Assembly: GCA_963575745.1 (NCBI GenBank)
Contig: CAUYUJ010020549.1
Coordinates: forward strand, 500,001 to 564,000
Direction: 5' to 3'
From: Prorocentrum cordatum
Taxonomy: Eukaryota > Sar > Dinophyceae > Prorocentrales > Prorocentraceae
DNA: 64,000 bases
Positions 53,690 through 64,000 of the stretch are shown here, one piece after another. The notes beneath the pieces are model-generated. The model was not told the DNA's origin, ran no database searches, and saw only the letters and a list, made by a program, of their open reading frames with translations. The position numbers and the translations under genes were made by a program. Within the stretch, counting starts at the first letter, position 1. The number at the start of each line of letters is the position of its first letter.

Positions 53690-55400
53690 AATGACGACGA
53701 CGACAGTGATAAAGAGGACCACTCAGATCACGAGGGCAATGGAGATGATGTCGATGAGGGCGGCGGTGATGATGGGGATCTTCCCCCGTAGAGAATGCCG
53801 TGCAAACGTGCATTGATATTCCATGTGGTAGCGGGAATGAACGTTCGGACCCTTCCAATGCTAGTTTTGCCGTTGATGGCGGTGCGCTTAAGGCTGCTGA
53901 TGGTGAGGGACAGAATTGTGTTGGCGATGATGGCTACGATGCCACCAGTGATTGCGATGCGCATGGGGCTGGGCACGATAATGACGATGCTAGCGATTAA
54001 GATGATACCGTGGGTGTTGCAGTTGTTCGTCGCGACGACGTTGGCGGGGGCCTCCATGATGAGGATGGCGGTGGCAGTGGGGAAACAAACATGGCGATGC
54101 GGATGTTGGTGCTGTTGGCTATGATGATGATAGCGATCGCGACGTTGATGGTAATGATAGTGGCGACGACGATGGCGATGACGGTTCTGATGGTTCGGAC
54201 GAGGGGCATGAGTCTGATGATTGTGATGGAGGTGGTGATGACGCTGTTGCAAACCACAATGATGGCGACGATACGGATGATAATGAGGATGATGCTGGCG
54301 ACGCTGATGATGGCGCTGGATAGTGGGGATCATGAAGATGGTAACGCTTTTGACGGTGCTGGCGATGACGACGACGACGATGGGCTATACAGTGATGGCG
54401 CGGATGGGGACGATGACAGGGATGGGGGTGACGACGACGATAACGGCGAAGATGGTGGTGCCGATCTGTACACGCGGGTGATATTGATGGTGGAGGTGAA
54501 GACACGTAGATGATGTTGTTACTGGCGATGGTTAACATGATGATGACGGTGGTCATGATGATGATGGTGGCGACGATGCTTTAGATGGTGTTGCCGAGGC
54601 CGATGGCAATGATGAGGGCGATGATGGCGATGGCGATGACGACGGTGACAGCGACGATGGCAGTGGCGGGGCGGGCGTTGATGATGATAACGATGATGAC
54701 GAAAGTTGTCACGTTAAGAAACATGATGGGGATGGTGATGGAAGTGATGGGGGTTTCTATGGGTTTGTGGGTGCTGTTGGTGGTGCTGGTGGTGGCGTCT
54801 ATGGCGACGATGGCGACGACCGCAACCAGGATTCTGGTGACGACGGCGGCGATGGCGATGACGACGGCGCCACGGATGATGATGCGGGTGATGATGCTCG
54901 TTGTGATGATGACGATGACGATGATGCTGGAGGCGAGCCGGGCCTTCACGGGGACGGCGACGATGACGACGACGACGTCGATGATATTATTGATGCTGGT
55001 GCTGGTTCTGAGAGGAATTGCGATGACGACGGCGATTGGGGCGATGAGGGTGCTCGGATGAGCATGGTCCCTGCGACGCCAATGGCGATGCGTGTCAGGA
55101 TGGCGTTGCGTATTCCGATGATTCGCATAATGATTGCGGCGGCGATGGGGGCGGGCAGGGGGGCGCTGGCGATGCTTATGACATTGACGACGATGGAAGG
55201 GGGGATCTGCCTCGGGTGCTGATGATGACGAGGACGATGGCCATGGCGACTCTGTCGACAGCCACGGGAGTTATGATGGGATGATGGTGATGGCGACAAG
55301 GATGATGGCAATGACGACGACAATGTTGATGACGGTAATGGGTTTGATAATGATGTTGACGATGGCGGCGACGTCTGCTATGTTTATGATGGCGATGCTG
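53690..55400. repeat. Long degenerate GAT/GAC/GGC triplet repeat
   Basis: GATGATGG, GACGACG and GGCGATG triplets dominate about 1.7 kb with enough variation that the frame drifts. Poly-Asp, poly-Met and poly-Ile/His frames result. It is more decayed than the GAT tracts at 38.6 and 62.0 kb. Confidence 0.85.
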
Positions 55401-56571
55401 ACAGCGAGGTCCGCCCAAACCAACTGTCATGTTATAGGGGCGAGGGCGGAGTCGAGCGAGGTCTGCAGATTCGCTCGCGTCGCGCAAAGCCCCCCCCCTT
55501 TTCTTTTTGATCCGCATTTTTTCAGCGTTCCTTAACTGCCTCCCATCTTCCACGTGCCCCGTAATTTCCCCGTCCCCCTGTCGATTCACCCCCCGCGCTT
55601 CTTGCCCCCCCCGGACGCGAGGCCCCGATTCTTCGCCTTTTCTCTTGTTCGGCCGCGTTCATTCCACCGCCCCAGCCCCCCTTCGCGTCTTCCTGGCGAC
55701 GTTCACCTTCCTTGATTTAGGTGACGCGCGTCGATGATTCAATTTCTCCGCGGCGTCCACCCGCGCGGCTGGCGTTCTTGGCCGCGTAGGCCGCCGTGCC
55801 GTTCATTCCGCGTCGGCAGGCAGACGAGGCGTCGCGGCCTCTTTCGGGCGGGCCCGTTTAGAGGGCGGGGCCGGCTGAAATCCCCCGCTCTTTCGCCGCC
55901 GGGCGGGGGGGCGAGCCCGCGGGGCGGCGCGCGCGCGCGACGCGGGTCTCTGCCGCGCGCGCGTCGAGGGCGCAAGTGGGGGCGGGGCGGAGGGCAGAAG
56001 CGGCAGCAGTTGCCGCGTGGTCAGTGGCGACCGAGCGCTCACATGGAGAAGGGCGGCTTGGTGGACGGGGGGCTAACGCGTCAGTCCGGCCCCGGCTCCC
56101 CTCGCGTCCGGCGCCGGCGTGTTCCGGCGAAAACTTGCCGGAACGCGCTGCGCGCAGCGCAGTCGTCGGTGGTTTCGTCCCCCCCTCCTTCGCTCCTTCG
56201 CTCGCGCGCTGGCAGGGGGGGGCCGCGCGCGCCGTGGCTGGCCCCCCCCGGGCCAGTCTGAAGAGTCGGCGAGACTGGCGAAATCTTACGCGCGCTGGCG
56301 GGGCGGGCCCCATTAAAGAAAAACTCGCCCCAGGAGGCCGCAGCGACGTCGTCGACCAATTCTAGACGCCTCTCGAGAACACGAAGCGTTGCCTTGGCCA
56401 TTTGACATGGGGGGTTAAGACTCCACAGATCAAGGACAGAGCTGAGGTCGTCAACTTTTCAAAGGACTGGCTTCATGTCACCCCTCATCTGGGGAAACGC
56501 GATCGGCCAGCTCCGCGCACCGGCCAGGAGGCTTTTTCTAGCAATTTCGGCTGAGTAAGGAGAGTTATAAC
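55401..56571. other. GC-rich DNA open in several frames, no supported gene
   Basis: Very GC-rich between 55740 and 56320 (GCGCGC runs, C- and G-runs). Arg/Ala/Gly-rich frames are open on both strands and do not resemble a known family. Confidence 0.4.
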
Positions 56572-58038
56572 TTGCTTGTCAGATATTGGAGCGAAGCTCG
56601 CCTACCTGGACGGGGCGCGGGGGGCGACCAACATTGTCGCAGCTCCATGCCGAACTTGGCGATCGACAGTGCCTGCAGCATGCTTCGGAACAACCCTTGC
56701 GACCCCGCCTCGCCAGACGAGCCTTGTGCGTCTGGGCAACGTCAGCCAGGGGACACTGGGCAAATTCACGCACCCGCGCGGGATTGGATCTCGACCAATC
56801 GCTCAAACCGCACCGCTGCACCATGCATCGTGTCGTTTCAGCAGGTCAAGGAGCGAACGGCCACGTTGGAGGAAAACGTCTTGGCCGCGTGCGACCCTGG
56901 CCCCCAACGGATACGCGATGAGGAGAAGAGGCTGGACCCCTTGATCAGAGTGGTCATTAACGCCTCTCTCGGAGTGCAACTTTTTCCTGCCCACCCTGGT
57001 GCTGACTTAAGCGGGCAGCCACTGTCTCGACCTGAAGGTCTACGAACAGCGACAAGAGAGATCAGAAGCAGCTCAGGAAGCGAGCCTGCTGCCGCCACGG
57101 ACGTACTTAGGGACCCTGACGGCGATGTCCTAGACTGCGACCCGAGCAGGGTCAGCGAGGAGCCTGAAGCGGACGTGGCAGACGAGCCCGAAGGGAGCCC
57201 AGCAACAGGCGATGGTCACAGCACCGGGGCGGCTGACGACGAAACATCCAGCGTCGCAGACGATAGCCCCCCGCTGCCGAGGATGCGAGATCCGCCGCGC
57301 CGGGCCCCTCCAGAAGGGCACGTGCGAGGCAGAGAACAGAGCGGCAGACGTGAACAACGACATGCTCCCACTCAGCACACCGCTGACGACAGGACTGGTT
57401 CCGCGCGCGGACGCAGGGACCAGTGGAGGTACGACAGGTCCTCAGACCGCCGGGCTACGCAGTCTCGCGACGACGCCTGGCGCCACCAGAACGTGCGCGC
57501 GGGAAACGACGGGGTATTCAATCATGGCAAATGAGTGCCCTTCTCCAAGAACCCACTGACCATCCACGAGCCCAAGAAGAACGACGGTTCCAAGATGCAC
57601 GTGGCACCACTGCGCACGATCGACTCACAATACTCCTGGGTGTCCGACAGCGCCTTCGCCCTCAGGGCGCAGAAGGAACTAGGCAAAATGTTCAGCGACC
57701 TGCGGGCTGCTCGCTGTGCCAAAACCTGCCCCGCCAACGCCCGGCCGACTTTCAACCCGGCACTGCGGCCGCCAGGCGCGCGCCGAAATTCCCTCCACGC
57801 GCGGAGGGCTGCAGACTGCGACGCGTGCCGCGCCGAACAGATCACGCGCGCCAATGCCATTTTTCGCAGCACATCTGCCGGACTCACGGCTGGCAGTAGC
57901 GCCTCCAGCTCAGGCGCTGCCAGCGGCAGCGGGGCCGCCGCCCCCAGGTTCCACGCAGCAGGAGAGCACCCGAGCAAAGGGGGGGGCAAGACGAAGGACG
58001 GACCCGATTCACTGGGCAAGGCTGGGAAGAGAAACTGA
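56572..58038 (+). CDS. Unidentified long coding candidate, one internal stop
   Basis: A single frame is open from about 56542 to TGA at 58036-58038, apart from one TGA at 57532-57534. That is close to 490 codons; the first conventional Met codon position is unclear. The N-terminal third has mixed composition (VKERTATLEENVLAACDPGP; KRLDPLIRVVINASLGVQL). The middle is acidic then Arg-rich (DVADEPEGSPATGDG; RRDQWRYDRSSDRRA). After the stop it resumes with KMHVAPLRTIDSQYSWVSDS, ADCDACRAEQ and a Ser/Gly/Ala-rich tail. Continuation past the stop suggests either a pseudogene or two exons. Other plus frames are also open (for example 57423-57899). No family recognised; a gag-like protein of another retroelement is possible but unproven. 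Confidence 0.35.
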
Positions 58039-58677
58039 GCAACCGAGAGCCCGTGGAGTCCATGGAGCGCGAAACGCTATCGCCAGAACGCTGAGTGCGG
58101 GGCGCCACCCAGTTTCGGCGAGATGCGGCTCTGACATCGCACCGGGCGCGAGTGCACCGAGCAACTCCGCGCGCCTGCGCTGCTAACTCTCTTTCCTATG
58201 CATGCTGCGGGCAGCGGCGTTCCCCTGCTCTCCTTCTCTTTCTCCTCCCTGCGCAGTCGCCGCTCCGCGCGGCTTCAGTCTGACAGCCCGCCGTGATTGC
58301 CCCTGCCGAGCGTCTCATTGAAGAGCGCCCGGGATGTTCCGCTGTCGGGCGTCGGCGGGCCCACGCAGTAACTAGTGCGCGGCTAAACGAGAAGGCGTGC
58401 CTCGCCCACGCCCGCTGGCGCACATGGGATGATGCGCTAGCCCAACGTAAGACCTCATCATCGTGATTGCACGCTACCTCTCGGCTTTATGAGCCCAGCT
58501 TTTTCCGGGTCTTCGCGCGGGGGACAACGGCAAGATGGTGGCGGTGGCGGGCGTGCTGAGGCCAGCTTCGATACAGAGCGCCTGGCGTGCGTGTCAGGGT
58601 ACACAGGGTCATGGTGAGCTCTCCTCCTTCTTTTCCTTTTGCGTCAGCGGTTCGCTGGCTCTCGTTCTCCTGTTTCA
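58039..58677. other. Single-copy DNA, no gene seen
   Basis: Short frames only. Confidence 0.4.
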
Positions 58678-59300
58678 CCGGAATTTTACCTCGCGGCCGG
58701 GGTTGCCGCCAATGCCGCCGTCGGATGGTGTTCCGCCAGCCTTTTTCTCGCGCAAAGTGTTACGCCGGGCGCGGGTGGCGTGGTGCCCACCAGCTGCCTT
58801 TGGCCGGCGCCGCCCCCCCCCCCCCCCCCTGCTGATGGCCGACAGGGTTGAGTGGGGTTCCGTTGCCCGTGTCTCTTTTCATTTCCCCCGCTCTCCTTCC
58901 GCGCGCGCGGCGCGCTCCTCCCTTCCTGCGCCCTAATGCCGCAGCGGTTAGCTGCCGCAGCGGGGTGCCTACCGTGCCTGGCGTGCATTTCCCCTCTCCC
59001 GCGCTTCGCCGGGTTTATCCCGCGCGGCTAGGGTTGCCGCCAATGCCGCTTTCTGATGGCGGTCTGACAGCCTGAATCCCATGCGAGGTGCGCGCTGGGA
59101 ACGGGCGGTCAGGTGGCCCCTGACCTGCTCCTGGCTGTGTCGGCCTCCACTGGTGACCGGAGGGGTTCTGTTAGGACTCGCTACGAATTCCATGCAAGGA
59201 CCACGCTGGGGATGGGCGGTCAGGTGTCCCCGGGCTTGCTCCTGTCTGGTGTCGGCCACCACTGGTGACCGTTTGGGATCAGTGGGGTCTCGCTGCGCTG
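58678..59300. repeat. Diverged direct repeats of about 330 and 125 bases
   Basis: GGTTGCCGCCAATGCCGC followed by TGATGG/GGATGG occurs near 58703 and 59031. GGGCGGTCAGGTG(G/T)CCCC...CCACTGGTGACCG occurs near 59102 and 59215. The region also has a C-run (58809-58828). Confidence 0.7.
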
Positions 59301-60065
59301 CCGTCCTCCTCGGTGCGAGGACTTCGGCATGTGACGAGGTTGCCCCTCTTCACTCTTGCGCTGACATGGTGTTGTTGTGTCGCCTACGGTACGGACGTCG
59401 TCGGAGTGTCCCTGTCGGTCCTGCTCGTATCGGGCCTCGTGCCGACTCACACCGGGTCATCGACCTTTGCGTGTCCATGGTCGCGCCGCCGCACCGTTTT
59501 GGCTGCGCCTACTTGATGGTCGCCACCGGGGTCCCCACGCCACCGAGTTGGGAGTGTTGTTTCTGGCCCTTCTTCTTCTGAGTGGCTGCCCGCGCGCTCA
59601 CTTTGCTTGCCTTTCTTTTCTTGCTGCCTAGTCGCGGCACGGCTAGTGTTCGGACGGCTTTCGACCTGCTTCGCGAGCCCGCAAACCAACACAAATCCCC
59701 GCCAGCTTGCCGCCAGTGCGCGCGCTAAGCTAATTCGGTTTGCTCGTAGCCCGAGCTGGCTCGTGACGCCGCTGTGCGCCTTCGCCTGCGGCTGCGACGA
59801 ACAAATCCCCGCCAGCCCGTCCAGAAACGATGTCCAGGCGAGTTGAGGTGATCAGGGAAATGCGGGATCAAAGAGGTGTACGGCCGAACCGAGCGAAGAA
59901 GGGAGGAGGATATGGAGGATGCTCAATCGATGATGATGGGATTGGAGGACGAGTATTAATATGATGGTGCCAATGATGATGTGGAGGAGGAGGATGAAGA
60001 AAATAAGGGTAATGAGGAGTAAGGAGGAGCAGGATGAGGAGCGCAATCAAAAGGGCCAGAGGTAT
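59301..60065. other. Single-copy DNA, no gene seen
   Basis: Two AAACCAACACAAATCCCCGC / GAACAAATCCCCGCCAGC words (about 59682 and 59799) hint at a local duplication. GGAGGAT triplets occur at 59905-60045. Confidence 0.4.
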
Positions 60066-60335
60066 CTTGGATGCCCTTCAGCGCCTCTTGGGATAGTTAT
60101 TGGGCGTGTTTTTTGAAGGCCTCTTGGGACGTCTTGGGGATCCCTCGGCGGTCCTGGGGGCTCTCGGGCGTCTTGGGTGCCTCGGGGGGGTCTCTTGGGG
60201 CCGTTTGGGGTCCTCTTGAGGGCCTCATCGGGTCCTCCTGGGGGCCTCTTGGGGCCATCTTGGAACCATCTTGGGGTTATCTTGGGGCCTCTTAAGGGGC
60301 TTCCTGGGCGCCTCTTGGGGCCGTCTTGGAGGACG
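60066..60335. repeat. CTTGGGG-family array
   Basis: CTCTTGGGGCCGTTTGGGGT and similar words match the arrays at 25.4-26.6 kb and 0.64-1.2 kb. Confidence 0.8.
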
Positions 60336-60498
60336 TCGATCAACGCCGGGGGGTCCCTTAATTAACTTCGCTTCCCCAAGAGGCCAACATGGGCTGAAAT
60401 CCTAGTAACACCCATGATTTTGGCTTCCCTTCCCGAAGGGGAAGCAAGGGGTTGGAAGACGAGCCGCCCTAAACCACCTACGCCCAGAAGGCTGGTGG
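60336..60498. other. Short spacer
   Basis: Contains CTTCCCTTCCCGAAGGGGAAGC, a small imperfect hairpin near 60424-60445. Nothing else recognised. Confidence 0.4.
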
Positions 60499-60546
60499 GA
60501 TTAGCCTGACGAAGGACCCAACCATATGCTGCTGCGAGTACCGCGA
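60499..60546 (-). repeat. Dispersed repeat, inverted relative to 24.05 kb
   Basis: AGCCTGACGAAGGACCCAAC-CATATGC is close to the reverse complement of 24040-24078. Confidence 0.75.
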
Positions 60547-60699
60547 GGAAAAGGAAACGACGGAGGGGGGGCAGCAAAAATGGCTGCGGCGTGAAAGATG
60601 CGGAGAAAAGCTGATGCGGGCGAGCGGGGAGTCTTCTTGGTTTCGCCTGAGCCCCGTGCGCGGCCCGTGCCATGCGGACGCTCCCGCCTCGGCCTTTGG
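60547..60699. other. Short spacer
   Basis: Single-copy sequence leading into the 89-bp satellite. Confidence 0.4.
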
Positions 60700-61975
60700 T
60701 GGACTTCCCTCTGGGGCCACGAACCGTGTGAGGGGTGCGCCGAAATGGGGCGGCGCCGCCATGCGGACCCTACCATCGGGGCCGGTGGAGCTCCCATATG
60801 AGGCTTCGAACGGTGTGAGGCGTGCGCCAAAATGGGGCGGCGCCGCCATGTGGACCTGCCACTGGGGCCGTCGGTGGATTCCTTTTCGGGCCACGGACCG
60901 TGCGAGTGGTGCCCCAAAATGGGGCGGCGCTACCAGGCGGACCTTGCCACTGGGGCCTCCGGTGGAGCTCTCCCTATGGGGCCGCGAACCGTGTGAGTGT
61001 TTCGCCAAAAAAGGGCGGCCCCGCCATGCGGACCTTGCCACTGGGGCCTTCGGTGGGGCCACGAACCGTGTGAGGGTAACGCCAAAAAAGGGCGGCGCCG
61101 CCATGTGCACCGTGCCAGTGGGGCCTTCGGTGGAGCCCCCTATGGGGCCACAAACCGTGTGAGGGGTGTGCCGAATTGGGGCGGCGCCGCCATGTGCACC
61201 CTGCCACTGGAGCCGTCGGTGCAGCTCTCTGTGGCCACGTACCGTGTGAAGCGTGCGCCAAAAAAGGGCGGCGCCGCCATGTGCACCCTGCCGCTGGGGC
61301 CTTGGGTGGAGCTCCTTATGGGGCCACGAACCGTGTGAGGGGTGTGCCGAAATGGGTGCGGCGCCGCCATGCGGACCTTGCCACTGGGGCCTCCAGTGGA
61401 GCTCCTTATGGGGCCACGAACCGTGTGAGGGTTGCGCCAATCAAGGGCGGCGCCGCCATATGGACCCTGCCACTGGGGCCTTCGGTGGAGTTCCTTATGG
61501 GACCACGAACCGTGTGAGGGGGTGTGCCGAAATGGGTGCGGCGCCGCCATTTTGCACCCTTCCAGTTGGACCTTCGGTGGAGCTCACTATGGGGCTACGA
61601 ACCGTGTGAGGGGGTGCCGAAATGGGTGCGGCGCCGCCATGTGCACCCTGTGGGGCCTTCGGTGGAGCTCCCTATGCGGCCACGAACCGTGTGAGGGGTG
61701 CGCCGAAATAGGGCAGCGCCGCCATGTGCACCCTACCAGTGGGGCCTTCGGTGGAGCTCCCTATGGGGCCACGAACCGTGTAAGGGGTGCGCCCAAATGG
61801 GGCGGCGCCGCCATGTGCACCCTGCCAGTGGGGCCTTCGGTGGAGCTCCCTACAGGACCACGAACAATGTGAGGGGTGCGCCAAAACGGGTGGCGGTCCC
61901 CTGATGTGCACCCTGCCGCTGGGGCCTTGGGTGGAGCTCCCCATGGGGCCACGAACCGTGTGAGGGGCGCGGCGC
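60700..61975. repeat. 89-bp satellite, about 15 units
   Basis: Each unit holds GGGGCCACGAACCGTGTGAG, GTGCGCCGAAATGGG, the perfect palindrome GGCGGCGCCGCC, ATGTGCACCCTGCCACTGGG and CCTTCGGTGGAGCTCC. GTGTGAG-type landmarks occur near 60727, 60813, 60898, 60988, 61067, 61156, 61244, 61332, 61421, 61511, 61600, 61689, 61778, 61866 and 61957. Both strands are open for long stretches (plus WGGAAMCTLPVGPS-like, minus HTVRGPIGSSTEGP-like), with frame drift between units. I infer non-coding satellite. Confidence 0.93.
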
Positions 61976-62007
61976 TGACGATGGCGATGGCGATGCTCAT
62001 GATGATG

Positions 62008-62100
<93 letters not shown>

Positions 62101-62131
62101 GCGATGCTGATGATGATGATGCTGATGATTG

Positions 62132-62185
<54 letters not shown>

Positions 62186-62352
62186 TGATGGTGATGGTGA
62201 TGGTGATGGTGATGGTGATGGTGATGGTGATGATGGTGATGTTGATGATGACGATGATGATGATGATGATGGTGGTGATGGTGATGGTGAGGATGATGAT
62301 GATGATGTTGATGATGATGATGGTGATGATGATGATGATGCTGCTGCTGCTC

Positions 62353-62394
<42 letters not shown>

Positions 62395-62401
62395 GTGGTG
62401 G

Positions 62402-62437
<36 letters not shown>

Positions 62438-62585
62438 CGATGATGACGCTGACGATGACGATGACGAGGCGGATGGAAAGGGGGAGGGGGAGGAGGAGGA
62501 GGAGGAGGAGGAGGAGGAGGAGGAGGAGAGGAGCAGGAGGAGCAGGAGGAGGAGGAGGAGGAGTCGGAGGAGGAGGAGGAGAGGA
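61976..62585. repeat. (GAT)n then (GGA)n microsatellites
   Basis: GAT triplets with GGT/GCT variants (61976-62465) pass into GGA triplets (62470-62585). They directly follow the 89-bp satellite. Confidence 0.97.
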
Positions 62586-62589
62586 GGAT

Positions 62590-62640
62590 ATACGCGGGGC
62601 GCTGTCTCTTCAAAACGAGGACCCAACACCACAGGATGAT
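62590..62640 (-). repeat. Dispersed repeat, inverted relative to 23.9 kb
   Basis: ACGCGGGGCGCTGTCTCTTC and AAAACGAGGACCCAACACCA are the near-exact reverse complement of 23905-23950. Confidence 0.8.
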
Positions 62641-62844
62641 TGGGAACAGCTCATCCAACACAACTCATCCAATGTGTTTACATGTTGTTATGTGCGATTG
62701 TTGTGCACAGGAAAATAAGATGAGCTTCGGATTTTTTCCAGCGACGCTCCCAGCTGGTACGCGGGCATGGGACCGCGCGCGCCTCCTCCAGCGGCCTCCC
62801 TCGGACCCCGCGCAGATTCGGCGCGATCGGGATCTGTCTCGGCG
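62641..62844. other. Spacer, no gene seen
   Basis: Single-copy sequence. Confidence 0.4.
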
Positions 62845-63430
62845 CGCCTGCCGCTGGCCCGACCGAGTGGCTTGGCGGGGGGCCCCCCGCCGTCGCTTCG
62901 CGAAGTCCGCCAGACGCAGGCGCGAGCCTGCGGCTCTTCGCGAGCCCCAGGCGCGACGCGTGGCGTCGCCGCGTTTTGCCGTGTGCGGTCCGGCCAGCTT
63001 CCACTAGGCGCCACGCCTTGCCCCGCGCGCGTCGTCTTCGCAAGTCCGCCGCGCGCCTTGGCCCGCAGTCGCCGCGCGCCCGCCGGTGGCCCGAGGGAGT
63101 GGGGGGGGGGCGGGGGGCCCCCGCCTCGCGAGTCCCGCCGGCCCGGGGCCCGTGGGCGCCCGCCAGCCCCGTGTGTCGCGCGCGCGTCGCTTGGTTTTGC
63201 CGTCCTCGGGGTCGGAGATGTCTCTGCCGGCGGCGCGGTTCCCCCGCGCGCGTCGCCCGCGCAGTTCTGCCCCGTGCGTTCCCGCGCGGTGTCCCGCCGC
63301 CCGCCGCTGGCCTGGGCGGGTCGTCTAGCGGGGTTCCCCCTCTCGATCGCTGCGCGATTCCGCGCCGTCCGCGGAGTCTCTGGATTCCCGCCGCCTCCAG
63401 GCGCCGCGCGAGAGTCGCCGCGCATTGCCG
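62845..63430. repeat. GC-rich tandem repeat, about 225-base period, three diverged units
   Basis: GCGCGCC(T/C)GCCG(C/G)TGGCCCGA appears near 62848 and 63076, and CGCCCGCCGCTGGCCTGGGC near 63299. G-run/C-run and CGCGAAGTCCGCC-type segments follow each of the first two. Frames longer than 300 codons are open on both strands, which GC content alone can explain. Confidence 0.6.
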
Positions 63431-64000
63431 TTTTCGGCTTGGCCAGGGGGAGGGGTTGGGGCGTGCGGCGAGGGCTTTTTCGACTTGCGCCTCTCGGCGG
63501 TGGCCAAAATCGGCGGCGGCGCCAGCTGGCAACGAGCCCATGGATTCGACCCAGCGCGCTGCCGACGTCGATTCGACCCCGCCGCGCCGTGCCGGGAAGG
63601 TGGAGGGCGAAGCGGGGGGCCCGACTGCGAAGCGGGATGAGGCGGGCTTCCGGGCGGGGATGGAGGAGGGGGGGGGGGCGCAAGGGGCGAGAAACGGGGG
63701 GCGAGCCCCGGGGAGGGGAAAGGAACGATGGGGGAGCGCGAGGAAGCAGCGTCGGGCTTCGTTTTCTGGGTCGTTGGCGACGCGCCGCGGCGGATGTGGG
63801 TCGCGGCCTTCCAGGCGAAGCGTTCCCCGTGCAATGGGGGTGCGTTTTGTTGGCAGCGGTCCGTACGATCCTGCGAAAAGAAAAGTTGTTGGATTAATCC
63901 GTTGTGCGCGGGTCAGAGCTGACCTCCTCCTCTGTTCTCCTCTCTTCGCGTCCTTTGCTCCAGTCTTCTCCTCTCCTTTCATTTTCCCCCATCCACTGCT
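63431..64000. other. GC-rich DNA to the window edge, no supported gene
   Basis: Open frames on both strands continue from the repeat but show only Arg/Pro/Ala/Gly-rich composition. G-runs lie at 63660-63680. A C/T-rich stretch closes the window (63920-63990). Confidence 0.4.

Noticed and set aside
60478-61550. Repetitive secreted-type protein on the minus strand of the 89-bp satellite
   Set aside because: The frame drifts because the unit length is not a multiple of three, and the plus strand is equally open.
62678-63982. Minus-strand frame of 434 codons and overlapping plus frame of 376 codons
   Set aside because: Several frames on both strands are open at once in very GC-rich, 225-bp-periodic DNA, and none shows a domain.

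Overview
The window looks like nuclear DNA of a dinoflagellate, probably one with a GC-rich genome such as Prorocentrum; the genus is an inference. The best evidence is a near-perfect copy of the dinoflagellate spliced leader (SL) at 14003-14025, directly in front of a non-LTR retrotransposon. Other evidence is a decayed Ty1/copia element and the great excess of microsatellites and satellite-like tandem arrays. No rRNA, tRNA, CRISPR array, bacterial-style operon or recognisable housekeeping gene was found.

Layout. 0-9.4 kb: TTG, AGT, CGT and GAT microsatellites, a tandem duplication of about 1 kb (2.8-4.6 kb), a large fold-back repeat (6.02-7.10 kb) and a smaller one (8.75-8.93 kb). 9.4-14 kb: GGA tracts, a three-copy dispersed repeat, an 83-bp tandem array and a (CA)n tract. 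14.0-22.4 kb: a plus-strand LINE-type element with SL, zinc-finger ORF1, endonuclease, an expanded GC-rich repeat block, reverse transcriptase, a zinc knuckle and RNase H, broken by stops and frameshifts. 22.4-31.8 kb: degenerate CTTGGGGCC-type arrays, GGA/CGT/GAT tracts, short hairpins, and a possible doubled SL relic (30.01 kb) ahead of a candidate exon. 31.8-33.8 kb: a 159-bp satellite of 13 units. 36.1-37.5 kb: two more arrays. 38.3-39.7 kb: GAG/GAT tracts. 39.95-49.00 kb: a minus-strand copia element with 257/256-bp LTRs, gag, protease, integrase, RT-RNase H and an unusual C-terminal extension of about 300 residues with two predicted membrane segments. 49-60 kb: more arrays and two weak gene candidates (50.26-50.78 and 56.57-58.04 kb). 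60-64 kb: a CTTGGGG array, an 89-bp satellite of 15 units, GAT/GGA tracts and GC-rich DNA open in several frames.

Functionally, only the two retroelements carry recognisable protein domains, and both are inactive as they stand. The rest is repeat DNA plus single-copy DNA with no gene I can support. Coordinates of degenerate repeats are accurate to about 10-20 bases; LTR, SL, hairpin and stop-codon coordinates were read directly.
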